Assembly (NCBI RefSeq): GCF_021462225.1
Contig: NC_061816.1
Span: forward strand, 14,099,390-14,163,389
Source: Girardinichthys multiradiatus
Taxonomy: Eukaryota > Chordata > Actinopteri > Cyprinodontiformes > Goodeidae
Direction: 5' to 3'
DNA: 64,000 nucleotides
Shown: positions 40,453-49,485 of the stretch, piece by piece
Position numbering within the stretch: the first letter of the stretch is position 1
Layout of the letters: every line of letters begins with the position of its first letter
The notes under the pieces: generated by a model
What the model was told of the DNA's origin: nothing
Database searches by the model: none
Seen by the model: the letters and a program-made list of their open reading frames with translations, nothing else
Program-made: the position numbers and the translations under genes

Positions 40453-40588
40453 GTTCTGCGATGGACTGGCGACCTGTCCAGGCTGTACCCTGCCTTTCGC
40501 CCATAGACTGCTGGAGATAGGCACCAGCTTCCCCGTGACCCACTATGGAATAAGCGGTAGAAAATGACTGACTGACTGAGTGACTGAC
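40453..40588 (+). mobile_element. SINE 3' fragment
   Basis: Matches the 3' half of the SINE at 63467-63817: CTGCGATGGACTGGCGACCT, GCACCAGCTTCCC, GGAATAAGCGGTAGAAAATG and a tail of GACT repeats. The tRNA-like head with the promoter is missing, as in typical 5'-truncated copies. Confidence 0.82.
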
Positions 40589-40990
40589 AATTTAGAGTGA
40601 CTAAATAACAGATAACAAGCCTGAAGCCTCAATATCAAATTTGAATTTTTTTTTTTTTTTAAATACATTAAAAAAGGAAACTACATGCAAAAACAGTCAG
40701 CTATGCACTTTCCTGCTCACGCAACAGACAGCCCTGCATCTGTGGTTTTATTTGATTTTTTTGCTCTTGCCATTTTACTCAATAGTCCTCACTCTCATCT
40801 CCCTAATGTATTTTAGGCTGTTTTGTTGGGCTGATGATGTACTCAGTTTATAATTATCTGCAGAGTCCATAAATTATGTCAGATCATAAGCAGCATCAAG
40901 CCACTAGTGGAAGACTCGTGCGTCAATGTATTTCCTGCAATATTGTTGCCCACAAAAAAGCCATCTTCTGTTAGCAACCCCACTGGACTA
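40589..40990. other. Non-coding DNA, no gene seen
   Basis: Short AT-rich stretch with a T15 run near 40648-40662. Nothing else is recognised. Confidence 0.5.
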
Positions 40991-42587
40991 CAGGTCCTTC
41001 TCAAAATATTAGCATATTGTGATAAAGTTCATTATTTTCCATAATGTAATGATGAAAATTTAACATTCATATATTTTAGATTCATTGCACACTAACTGAA
41101 ATATTTCACGTATTTTATTGTCTTAATACAGATGATTTTGGCATACAGCTCATGAAAACCCAAAATTCCTATCTCACAAAATTAGCATATTTCATCCGAC
41201 CAATAAAAGAAAAGTGTTTTTAATACAAAAAACATCAACCTTCAAATAATCATGTACAGTTATGCACTCAATACTTGGTCGGGAATCCTTTGGCAGAAAT
41301 GACTGCTTCAATGCGGCGTGGCATGGAGGCAATCAGCCTGTGGCACTGCTGAGGTCTTATGGAGGCCCAGGATGCTTCGATAGCGGCCTTTAGCTCATCC
41401 AAAGTGTTGGGTCTTGAGTCTCTCAACGTTCTTTTCACAATATCCCACAGATTCTCTATGGGGTTCAGGTCAGGAGAGTTGGCAGGCCAATTGAGCACAG
41501 TGATACCATGGTCAGTAAACCATTTACCAGTGGTTTTGGCACTGTGAGCAGGTGCCAGGTCGTGCTGTAAAATGAAATCTTCATCTCCATAAAGCTTTTC
41601 AGCAGATGGAAGCATGAAGTGCTCCAAAATCTCCTGATAGCTAGCTGCATTGACCCTGCCCATGATAAAACACAGTGGACCAACACCAGCAGCTGACACG
41701 GCACCCCAGACCATCACTGACTGTGGGTACTTGACACTGGACTTCTGGCATTTTGGCATTTCCTTCTCCCCAGTCTTCCTCCAGACTCTGGCACCTTGAT
41801 TTCCGAATGACATGCAGAATTTGCTTTCATCCGAAAAAAGTACTTTGGACCACTGAGCAACAGTCCAGTGCTGCTTCTCTGTAGCCCAGGTCAGGCGCTT
41901 CTGCCGGTGTTTCTGGTTCAAAAGTGGCTTGACCTGGGGAATGCGGCACCTGTAGCCCATTTCCTGCACACGCCTGTGCGCGGTGGCTCTGGATGTTTCT
42001 ACACCAGACTCAGTCCACTGCTTCCGCAGGTCCCCCAAGGTCTGGAATCGGCCCTTCTCCACAATCTTCCTCAGGGTCCGGTTACCTCTTCTCGTTGTGC
42101 AGCGTTTTCTGCCACACTTTTTCCTTCCCACAGACTTCCCACTGAGGTGCCTTGATACAGCACTCTGGGAACAGCCTATTCGTTCAGAAATTTATTTCTG
42201 TGTCTTACCCTCTTGCTTGAGGGTGTCAATGGTGGCCTTCTGGACAGCAGTCAGGTCGGCAGTCTTACCCATGATTGGGGCTTTGAGTGATGAACCAGGC
42301 TGGGAGTTTTAAAGGCCTCAGGAATCTTTTGCAGGTGTTTAGAGTTAACTCGTTGATTCAGATGATTAGGTTCATAGCTCGTTTAGAGACCCTTTTAATG
42401 ATATGCTAATTTTGTGAGATAGGAATTTTGGGTTTTCATGAGCTGTATGCCAAAAGACAATAAAAGACCTGAAATATTTCAGTTAGTGTGCAATGAATCT
42501 AAAATATATGAATGTTAAATTTTCATCATTACCTTATGGAAAATAATGAACTTTATCACAATATGCTAATATTTTGAGAAGGACCTG
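40991..42587 (-). mobile_element. Tc1/mariner element, sister of the 35-kb copy, decayed
   Basis: This 1,597-bp element is flanked by TA (40989-40990, 42588-42589), in opposite orientation to the copy at 34990. It is 104 bp shorter, and two deletions explain the difference exactly: 91 bp at its 3' end between two AATTAGCATAT repeats (joined at about 41180-41192), and 13 bp in the other terminal repeat near 42455. The transposase gene carries a stop. Confidence 0.94.
41268..42272 (-). pseudogene. Tc1 transposase with nonsense codon 27
   Basis: This is the same gene as at 35318-36322. The start codon is the complement of 42270-42272 (MGKTADLTAVQ). Codon 27, GAA in the intact copy, is TAA here, so translation stops after 26 residues. 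From the downstream in-frame Met (42131) 287 codons are open, keeping both catalytic Asp and the Glu but lacking the first DNA-binding helix. Over those 287 residues it differs from the intact copy at eight positions (for example Glu151 to Lys and Phe235 to Leu), none of them catalytic. Full-length product is not possible; a truncated one could not bind the ends normally. Confidence 0.93.
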
Positions 42588-42774
42588 TATTTCTGAATCA
42601 TTTTTTCAATGTTATATTTAGTCTTTTTTTCCATCATTGAACATTGACCTGATTCACTTTGGGTTTCCTCCTGACAAAACAGCCTAATTCTCCCCCAGTC
42701 TAACATCTGCAGTAAAGACTACATTTGTTCTTTTTGCTCATCATTTCCAAATCTGCATCAGTTAAACTACAGGT

Positions 42775-43495
42775 ACAGGTAAAAAAACAAAACAAAACTT
42801 AATATCGTAAAAGTTCAATATTTTTTATATATTTCATTATATCACTTTATTACTGAGTGAAATATTTCAAGCCTTTGTTCTTCACTGGTTGTTCACAGAG
42901 TGCTGTATTGAAGCATATTCATAGAAAGTTCAGTGGAAGGAAAACATACAGTAGGAAAAGGTACACCAGCAATATGGATAATAAAATCCGTTCAGGAAGA
43001 AGTCCAAAGCCTTATTTTCAGATAAAACAAAAGTTTGCATTTTGGAAATCAATGTCTGTAGGAAGAGTGGAGAAGCACAGAATCCACGTTGCTTGAATTC
43101 CAATGTGAAGTTTCATCAGTAAGCGATGATTTAGGGTGCCATGTTATTTGCTGGAGTTGCTCAACTGTTTTCTGAAGTTCACCGCCAACACAGCCATCTA
43201 CCTGCAAATATTAGATCACTCCATCCTGACTTCTGCTGACAAGCTTTATAGAGATGTTGATTTTTATTTTCCAGAAGGACTTGGCACCTGCCCCATACTG
43301 CTACTGCTACCAAAAGCTGATCCAATGACCAAGGTGTTAATGTGCTGGATTAACCAGCAAACTGGCCGAAACTGAAACCCATAGAGAATCCATGACGTAT
43401 TAAAAGGCAGAGGAGACACTAGACCCAACAATGCAGACCTGAAGGCCCCTTTCAAAGCAACCTGGGCATTCATTACACCTCAACAGTCAGTTTTT
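42775..43495 (+). mobile_element. Tc1 relic, related to the 35-kb family
   Basis: After a terminal-repeat-like start (TCGTAAAAGTTCAATATTTT near 42806) the plus strand gives a CSQSAVLKHIHRKFSGRK segment (HTH region, 42890-42940), an FQIKQKFAFWKSMSVGRVEKHRI segment (43015-43085), ADKLYRDVDFYFPEGLGTCP around the second Asp (43240-43300) and a P.RE.MTY.KAEETL.P.NADLKAPFKATW-like C-terminal end (43380-43470). Stops and frameshifts are frequent. It is intermediate in decay and lies against the (TA)n tract before the Foldback-like element. Confidence 0.72.
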
Positions 43496-43527
43496 GTGTA
43501 ATGAATTCATATAGGTTTCACTTCCTG

Positions 43528-43530
<3 letters not shown>

Positions 43531-43600
<70 letters not shown>

Positions 43601-43620
43601 CACATACATATACATACACA
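43531..43620. repeat. (TA)n-(CATA)n microsatellite
   Basis: About 65 bp of TA repeat followed by CACATA/CATACA units that run into the left end of the next element. Confidence 0.93.
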
Positions 43621-43622
43621 TA

Positions 43623-44415
43623 CTATGGGATGCCGTTCAGGAAATTATTTATATTTATATTCAAAAATCTGAATATATGGAATGAATGTCTGAATATATG
43701 GAATGAATCTTGAATATATGGAATGAAAGTCTGAATATATTGAATGAACCTTGAATATATGGAATGAACCTTGAATATATGGAATGAACGTCTGAATATA
43801 TTGAATGAAAGTCTGAATATATGGAATGAAAGTCGGACTGCCCTCGAGGACTTATGGGTAATGTGGTTCAAAACATGCATAGTTGTCTGTAGGAGCGTTT
43901 TCATGTGCTTTTGACACTTCATTGCAGTGGCTCAAGCACTGTTCCAACCCTAAGTACGCATCAAATGAAGTACTCTAAAAGAACCCATAGATATTCTTAT
44001 TTCATCCATTTTATTGAGGATACATCCTTCTGCGGACTTGGGCCAGCATCATATCCCACAATGCATTGCACCACCAATAGTCGTAAACAGAGGAGTCGAG
44101 CGTGGACACTTAGCATTTTCATACTTTTCTGTATTTGTCGCAGAAACGTTCGACATGTTTTAAGCATGGAAGTATAACAAACCTTTATGTGACCAGTCAG
44201 TTCATCAACAATGGGCAACCTTTGAAATATGTTCTGGGGTTTTGGGAGCACCACAGCTTAGTTCACAAGCTGGTCAGCCTGCGAAGTTAAGCTAAGCTAA
44301 ACTAAACTAAGCGGAGTTGGAATGGGATCTCACCTCTCATCCCTGCCTTATCTTGGATAGGCACGCTGTCATTTATTGCTACCTGTTTTCTGTTTGTGGC
44401 CGCTGAAAGTGAGAT
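43623..44415 (+). repeat. Left inverted repeat arm of the Foldback-like element
   Basis: Contains 48 bp of terminal sequence, eight 20-21 bp units (43671-43834) and then about 580 bp of arm, including GCATCATATCCCACAATGCA. About 200 bp of this arm (roughly 43875-44085) has no partner in the right arm but is present in the shorter copies at 48575 and 57362. Confidence 0.75.
43671..43834 (+). repeat. Minisatellite, 8 units of 20-21 bp
   Basis: The units read GAATATATGGAATGAAAGTCT, with variants ending CTT (20 bp) or carrying ATTGAAT. They are the inverse of the units in the right arm. Confidence 0.93.
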
Positions 44416-44847
44416 AGTACGCATTTTCAATATAAGGTGAATAACTGCAAGTACCAAATTATAAAATGTATGATTTTCTTCCTAATTCTTTTTAATACTT
44501 TTACTCAGTTTACATATTTAATTTGTGTCACATTATCCTCCCAACATTTTTGGCATCTTCACCCTTATGTCTTGACATCGTCTACTCCCCTTCTTCCTCA
44601 TGTTCTTCATTTAATTATTTGCTGATGTTTTGACATCCAAGATATCAATTCCCTGTACTTGCTGACTGTATCTGTAATTCCAATAAAGTTTTTACTAAAA
44701 ACATTTTTCCTACATTTGTGCTATATATGTGAAACGAGCTTACCAGATGATAATAAAATAAAAATTAGTGTGTTCATAAGTGTTTAGTAGTGCCAAGTGC
44801 AGTGTGCGGGATTTGGTTGGCATTACATTTTTGCTTTGTATTATGTT

Positions 44848-44918
44848 AGCCCTTGCAGCAAGAAGATCCTGGGTACGATTTCAGCCTGGGGTTTTTCTAC
44901 ATGGAGTTTGTATGTGCC
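44848..44918 (+). mobile_element. SINE head fragment fused to the LINE
   Basis: Matches the inside of the SINE at 63.5 kb: CCTTGCAGCAAGAAGATCCT, then TGGGTACGATTTCAGCC (the decayed B box) and ACATGGAGTTTGTATGT. At about 44918 it passes without a gap into LINE coding sequence. The A box region is missing. Confidence 0.75.
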
Positions 44919-46195
44919 TGAAAGCCTGTGCAAATCAACTCGCTCCAATTTTCACAAGGATCTTCAACAAATCACTGGAGAAATGTGAGGTCCCCCCTGC
45001 CTCAAACGATCCACCTTCATCCCGGTTCCCAAGAAACCCACCATCCTAGGATTAAATGATTACAGGCCTGTAGCCCTGACGTTTGTGGTCATGGAACCCT
45101 TTGAGCGGCTGGTGTTGAAGCACCTGAAAGACATTACAGGCCCCCTGCTGGACTCCCTGCAATTTGCTTACCGAGCAAACAGGTCGGCAGATGATGCTGT
45201 TAACTCAGGTCTACACTTCCTCCTGCAACACCTTAACCGTCCAGGGACGTACGCCAGGATCCTGTTTGTAGATTTCAGCTCGGCCTTCAACACCATCATA
45301 CCAGACATCCTCCACCAGAAGCTCACACAGCTCAACGTCCCAGCCTCCACCTGTCAGTGGATCAACAGCTTCCTGACGGGCCGACAGCAGCAGGTGAGAC
45401 TGGGGAGCATCTTCTCCCGATCCAGATCAATAAGTACTGGTGCCCCCCAGGGGTGTGTTCTATCCCAACTCCTCTTCTCCCTGTACACAAATGACTGCAC
45501 CTCATCGGACTCGTCCGTGAAACTCCTGAAGTTTGCAGATGACACCACTGTCATTGGACTGATCCAGGACGGTGATGAGTCTGCATACAGACAGCAGGTG
45601 GATTGGCTGGTACACTGGTGCGGTCAGAACTACCTTGAACTGAACCCACTCAAGACTGTGGAAATGGTGGTGGACCTTTGGAGAACACCACCCCCATACA
45701 CCCCCCTCACCATCCTCAACAACACTGTATTGGCCGTGGACCACTTCAGGTTCCTAGGAACCACATCTCTGAGGACCTGAGATGGTCTTCACACATAGAC
45801 ACTGTTCGAAAGAAGGCCCAGCAGAGACTGTACTTCCTGAGGCAACTCAAGAAGTTCAACCTTCCGCAGGAGCTGCTGGTCATCTTCTACACTGCCATCA
45901 TTCAGTCTGTCCTGTCTTCATCCATCTCAGTGTGGTTTGGCTCATCCACAAAACAGGACAGGTCCAGACTGCAACGAATAATCAGGAATGCAGAGAGAAT
46001 AATCAGGGCTGACCCTTATACAGGTCTGGGGTGAGGAAAAGAGCTGCTAAAATCTCTGCAGACCCCACACACCCTGCACATAAACTGTTCAGAGCTTTAC
46101 CTTCAGGCCGTCGCTGCAGAGCACTGTTCGCTAAAACCAGCCGCCACAGAGACAGTTTCTTCCCCCAGGCTGTTTCTCTGTTGAACATTCAATAG
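44919..46195 (+). pseudogene. LINE reverse transcriptase, truncated and frameshifted
   Basis: The enzyme copies element RNA into DNA at a nicked target. Visible boxes are: [20 protein letters not shown] (45057-45115), [18 protein letters not shown] (45148-45200), [13 protein letters not shown] (the first catalytic Asp, about 45260-45298), [18 protein letters not shown] (45430-45485), [10 protein letters not shown] (active-site Asp pair, 45530-45558) and [14 protein letters not shown] (45615-45656). Frames change near 45000 and again near 45765, where a single missing base (ACCACATCT) ends the main frame at 45780; the C-terminal KKAQQRLYFLRQLKKF part continues in another frame to 46034. The endonuclease and ORF1 are missing. 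The catalytic residues survive but the protein does not. Confidence 0.88.
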
Positions 46196-46378
46196 AGTAC
46201 AAAACAACAGCATACAGATGTTGCAAATGCACCTTTTTTATTAGATATGTGTATATTGTACATTGTAAATATGTATATTCTGTAATGCAAAAACAAAACA
46301 AAAGAGCAAAGTTTACCGGAGTCAAATTCCTTGTTTGTATGTACGAACTTGGCAATAAAGCTGATTCTGATTCTGATT
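44919..46378 (+). mobile_element. Rex1/CR1-like LINE, 5'-truncated
   Basis: About 1.46 kb of a non-LTR retrotransposon: most of the reverse transcriptase, its C-terminal region, and a short 3' UTR ending in a CTGATTCTGATTCTGATT run (46361-46378) like the copy at 13.9 kb. 5' truncation is usual after incomplete target-primed reverse transcription. It lies in the centre of the Foldback-like element, so it probably inserted there after a SINE did, or as a chimera with it. Confidence 0.85.
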
Positions 46379-46904
46379 ATGTTAACCACTTAAGATCAAA
46401 GGATTGAGGTCCAAACTCTGCTTGTGGACATCTTAAGGGAGTTTAGAAACGTATTACATTTAATTATTTCTCCTGACAGGTTTGTCAATTGATTTTATCC
46501 AAAACAAGTCTTCTGCAAACTCACTTATCTGATTGTAGAGACTGAATTTGAATATTTTGCTTTTGTCTACAAATGTTTACAAGGTAAAAAGATGAGAGAT
46601 TCAAATTTGGAAATGTGGTCTATCCTCCTGAAAAAAAATCAAAAACAATTAAGAGTTCACACAAGGTGAGTTTACAGGAAGTCAAACTTAGAGCTTTTTT
46701 TTTCTGTTAGGTACAAGGAACCGTTAAAGTGTTTGATCACCACGGTATACAACATACATACATACGGTTTCTATGAATTTGACCCAAAATTATTTTCGGG
46801 ACATACAAAAAATGTATTTGAGTTGAGAGATTACAAAATGTGAAAATAAATTGAAAATATAAAAAATTTAAGGAGAAAAATCATATATTCTATATTCTGG
46901 TTGT

Positions 46905-47691
46905 TGCTGTTATTCGCCACAAAACTGAAATTTAACCGCCACTAACGAGTAACAGGTAACGGGAAATGGCAACCTGCTTATCCAACATACGATATGTGAG
47001 AGGGGAAACCCCACTCCAACTGTTCAGTTAGTTCAGCAGCCAAGGCGATCTGTGAACCGAGCTCTGCTGAAAACCCCAGACTAAATTTCAAATTATACTC
47101 AATATTGATAAACTGACTGGTCATATAACATATTAAGGTCTATTTTCTTGTTTAACACATCTGGAAAATATTTAATTTAGCGACAACATCGTGATAGTAT
47201 AAAAACTTGAAGTTTCTGCCCTTCCCTTCTCTGTTTAGGACCACGGACCACATTACCCATAATTCCTTGATGACTTTCATTCCATATATTCAGACTTTCA
47301 TTCCATATATTCAGACTTTCACTCCATATATTCAGACTTTCACTCCATATATTCAGACTTTCATTCCATATATTCAGACTTTCACTCCATATATTCAGAC
47401 TTTCACTCCATATATTCAGACTTTCACTCCATATATTCAGACTTTCATTCCATATATTCAGACTTTCACTCCATATATTCAGACTTTCATTCCATATATT
47501 CAGACTTTCACTCCATATATTCAGACTTTCACTCCATATATTCAGACTTTCATTCCATATATTCAGACTTTCATTCCATATATTCAGACTTTCATTCCAT
47601 ATATTCAGACTTTCATTCCATATATTCAAGGTTCATTCCATATATTCAGATTTTTGAATATAAATATAATTTCCTGAACGGCATGCCATAG
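46905..47691 (-). repeat. Right inverted repeat arm of the Foldback-like element
   Basis: Inverse of 43623-44415 with moderate divergence. It contains the larger minisatellite (17 units) and lacks about 200 bp that the left arm has. Confidence 0.72.
47271..47640 (-). repeat. Minisatellite, 17 units of 21 bp
   Basis: The units read ACTTTCATTCCATATATTCAG on the plus strand, with a common variant CACTCC for CATTCC. In plus-strand order the N (CATTCC) and S (CACTCC) types run N N S S N S S S N S N S S N N N N. Because 21 is a multiple of three, frames stay open on both strands (NIWNESL or TFIPYIQ repeats); I regard these as artefacts. Confidence 0.95.
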
Positions 47692-47693
47692 TA

Positions 47694-47915
47694 TGTGTAC
47701 GTATATGTATGTATGTGTATGTATATGTATGTATGTGTATGTATATATGTATATATATATCTATATCTATATATCTCTATCTCTATATATCTATATCTCT
47801 ATATCTATATATATATCTATCTCTATATCTATCTATCTATCACTATATCTATCTATCTATCACTATATATATCTATCTATTTATCTATATATATATATAT
47901 ATAGATATACATACA
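47694..47915. repeat. (TATG)n-(TATC)n-(TA)n microsatellite
   Basis: About 220 bp of impure tetranucleotide and dinucleotide repeat lying between the Foldback-like element and the next Tc1 copy. Confidence 0.93.
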
Positions 47916-47917
47916 TA

Positions 47918-48568
47918 CACAGGGGTTGGACAATGAAACTGAAACACCTGGTTTTAGACTACAATCATTTATTAGTATGGTGTACGGCCTCCTTTTGCGG
48001 CCAATACAGCATCAATTCGTCTTGGGAATGACATATACAAGTCCTGCACAGTGGTCAGAGGGATTTTAAGCCATTCTTCTTGCAGGATAGTGGCTAGGTC
48101 ACTAGGTGATACTGGTGGAGGAAAACGTTTCCTGACTCGCTCCTCCAAAACACCCCAAAGTGGCTCAATAATATTTAGATCTGGTGACTGTGCAGGCCAT
48201 GGAAGATGTTCAACTTCATTTTCATGTTCATCAAACCAATCTTTCACCAGTCTTGCTGTGTGTATTGGTGCATTGTCATCCTGATACACAGCACCACCTT
48301 CAGGATACAATGTTTGAACCATTGGATGCACATGGTTCTCATGAATGGTTCGGTAGTCCTTGGCAGTGGCGCGCCCATCTAGCACAAGTATTGGGCCAAG
48401 GGAATGCCATGATATGGCAGCCCAAACCATCACTGATTCACCCCCATGCTTCACTCTGGGCATGCAACAGTCTGGGTGGTACGCTTCTTTGGGGCTTCTC
48501 CACACCGTAACTCTCCTGGATGTGGGGAAAACAGTAAAGGTGGACTCATCAGAGAACAATACATGTTT
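47918..48568 (-). mobile_element. DD36E Tc1 copy, 5'-truncated, minus strand
   Basis: The 3' terminal repeat begins at 47918 (CACAGGGGTTGGACAATGAA) next to TA. The copy ends at 48568, in the middle of the gene just before the first catalytic Asp, where it joins a piece of the Foldback-like element. Confidence 0.88.
47972..48568 (-). pseudogene. DD36E transposase, C-terminal two thirds
   Basis: 195 codons are open from FSDES (first catalytic Asp) through QDDNAPIH and NIIEPLW (36-residue spacing) to the terminal AAKGGRTPY stop. It is free of the ATTC frameshift that breaks the 22.6-kb copy (here WHSLGPILVLDG), so it shows the undamaged catalytic core. The DNA-binding half and the promoter side are missing. 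Confidence 0.88.
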
Positions 48569-48574
48569 ATATTA

Positions 48575-48670
48575 GTGGTGGTGCAATGCATTGTGGGATA
48601 TGATGCTGGCCCAAGTCTGCAGAAGGATGTATCCTCAATAAAATGGATGAAATAAGAATATCTATGGGTT
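48575..48670 (-). mobile_element. Arm fragment of the Foldback-like element
   Basis: Matches the inverse of 43985-44082 (GCAATGCATTGTGGGATATG; GTCTGCAGAAGGATGTATCC). It lies between the truncated DD36E copy and a (TA)n tract. Confidence 0.85.
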
Positions 48671-48671
48671 A

Positions 48672-48731
<60 letters not shown>
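48671..48731. repeat. (TA)n-(CA)n microsatellite
   Basis: TA repeat passing into CA repeat, directly against the CAGCACTCAAAAAG end of the next Tc1 relic. Confidence 0.95.
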
Positions 48732-48733
<2 letters not shown>

Positions 48734-49485
48734 GCACTCAAAAAGTCAAGGAGATTTGGGTTTTGTGTGAACTTAACTTAATGAGACCTTCTCTAGACTT
48801 TTGAATGCACGTATCCATCTATTCATTGTTTCAGTACATTTTACATGAGACAACAGGTGTTTGATGCATGAATCGACCAATACATTTTCTGGTTCAATCA
48901 GAATTGGTATCTAGAGTCGTAAATTGGTATCTGCTATAAACAGTAGTCATCATGCTATTCACATTTTGACATCATGAGACCCAGACGACACCTAACAATT
49001 GATTACCAGTGCCTCGCCAATGCTGAGGTTTCAAAGAGTACGTTCTGAGACAGTTACACAGTGTCATCAGCAGGTTGCAACCGAGATAGACAGAGACCAG
49101 AAGAGTCACAGAAAAGCATAGGAATCGACATCCTTTGGCACCAACCCACACTGATGACCGCTTTGACAATTTGCCCTGTGAAACCGGATGATGAATACCA
49201 CTCAACTTCAGGCACATTTCAAGGGGGTGAAAGGCACCCAGGTTTCATGTCAGACCATTAAAACCCATTTACATCAGAGTGGTCTGCATGCTAGACGACC
49301 TGCAAGACCACACCACTAAGCACAAGAACATTTATGCTTAACGAGGGACCAGTGGGCATCAGTGCTGTTCTGATGGCCGCCAGTGATTTTGGAGACGTCA
49401 AGGTCTTGGTTCTGGTTCTGGGTATGCAGAGTAGATTTGAGCCAGTATACCTGAGAGGTCTGGGTGGTTGATACACTGACAACAA
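48732..49485 (+). mobile_element. Tc1 relic with CAGCACTCAAAAAG ends, 5' part
   Basis: It begins with a terminal repeat and keeps the start of a transposase gene at 48974 (MRPRRHLTIDYQCLANAE), then decays through a series of frames to about 49485. There it meets the 3' side of a minus-strand L2 LINE. Its 3' remainder appears to be 50925-51330. The first 300 bp reappear, inverted, at 56087-56398. Confidence 0.72.

Larger units (their letters stand above)
43623..47691. mobile_element. Foldback-like element with ~0.79-kb inverted repeats carrying a 21-bp minisatellite
   Basis: The outer ends CTATGGGATGCCGTTCAGGA (43623) and, inverted, CTATGGCATGCCGTTCAGGA (ending 47691) mirror each other and are flanked by TA on both sides (43621-43622, 47692-47693). 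The inverted similarity continues inward for nearly 0.8 kb on each side: terminal 48 bp, an array of 20-21 bp units, then a unique arm. Landmarks pair up, such as GACCAGTCAGTTCATCAACA at 44190 against its inverse at 47110, and the ATGGGATCTCACCTCTC segment at 44325 against its inverse near 47000. The central part holds a SINE-LINE chimera and no transposase. Long inverted repeats built from tandem units are the hallmark of Foldback elements in Drosophila; the superfamily of this one is unknown. Confidence 0.72.

Noticed and set aside
47271..47640. Possible CRISPR array
   Set aside because: Units are contiguous with no unique spacers, and the context is a vertebrate transposon.
47177..47677. 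150- and 156-codon open frames of seven-residue repeats (NIWNESL, TFIPYIQ)
   Set aside because: They are translations of the 21-bp minisatellite, whose unit is a multiple of three and lacks stops in these frames. Both strands are open, which shows the effect is not coding selection.
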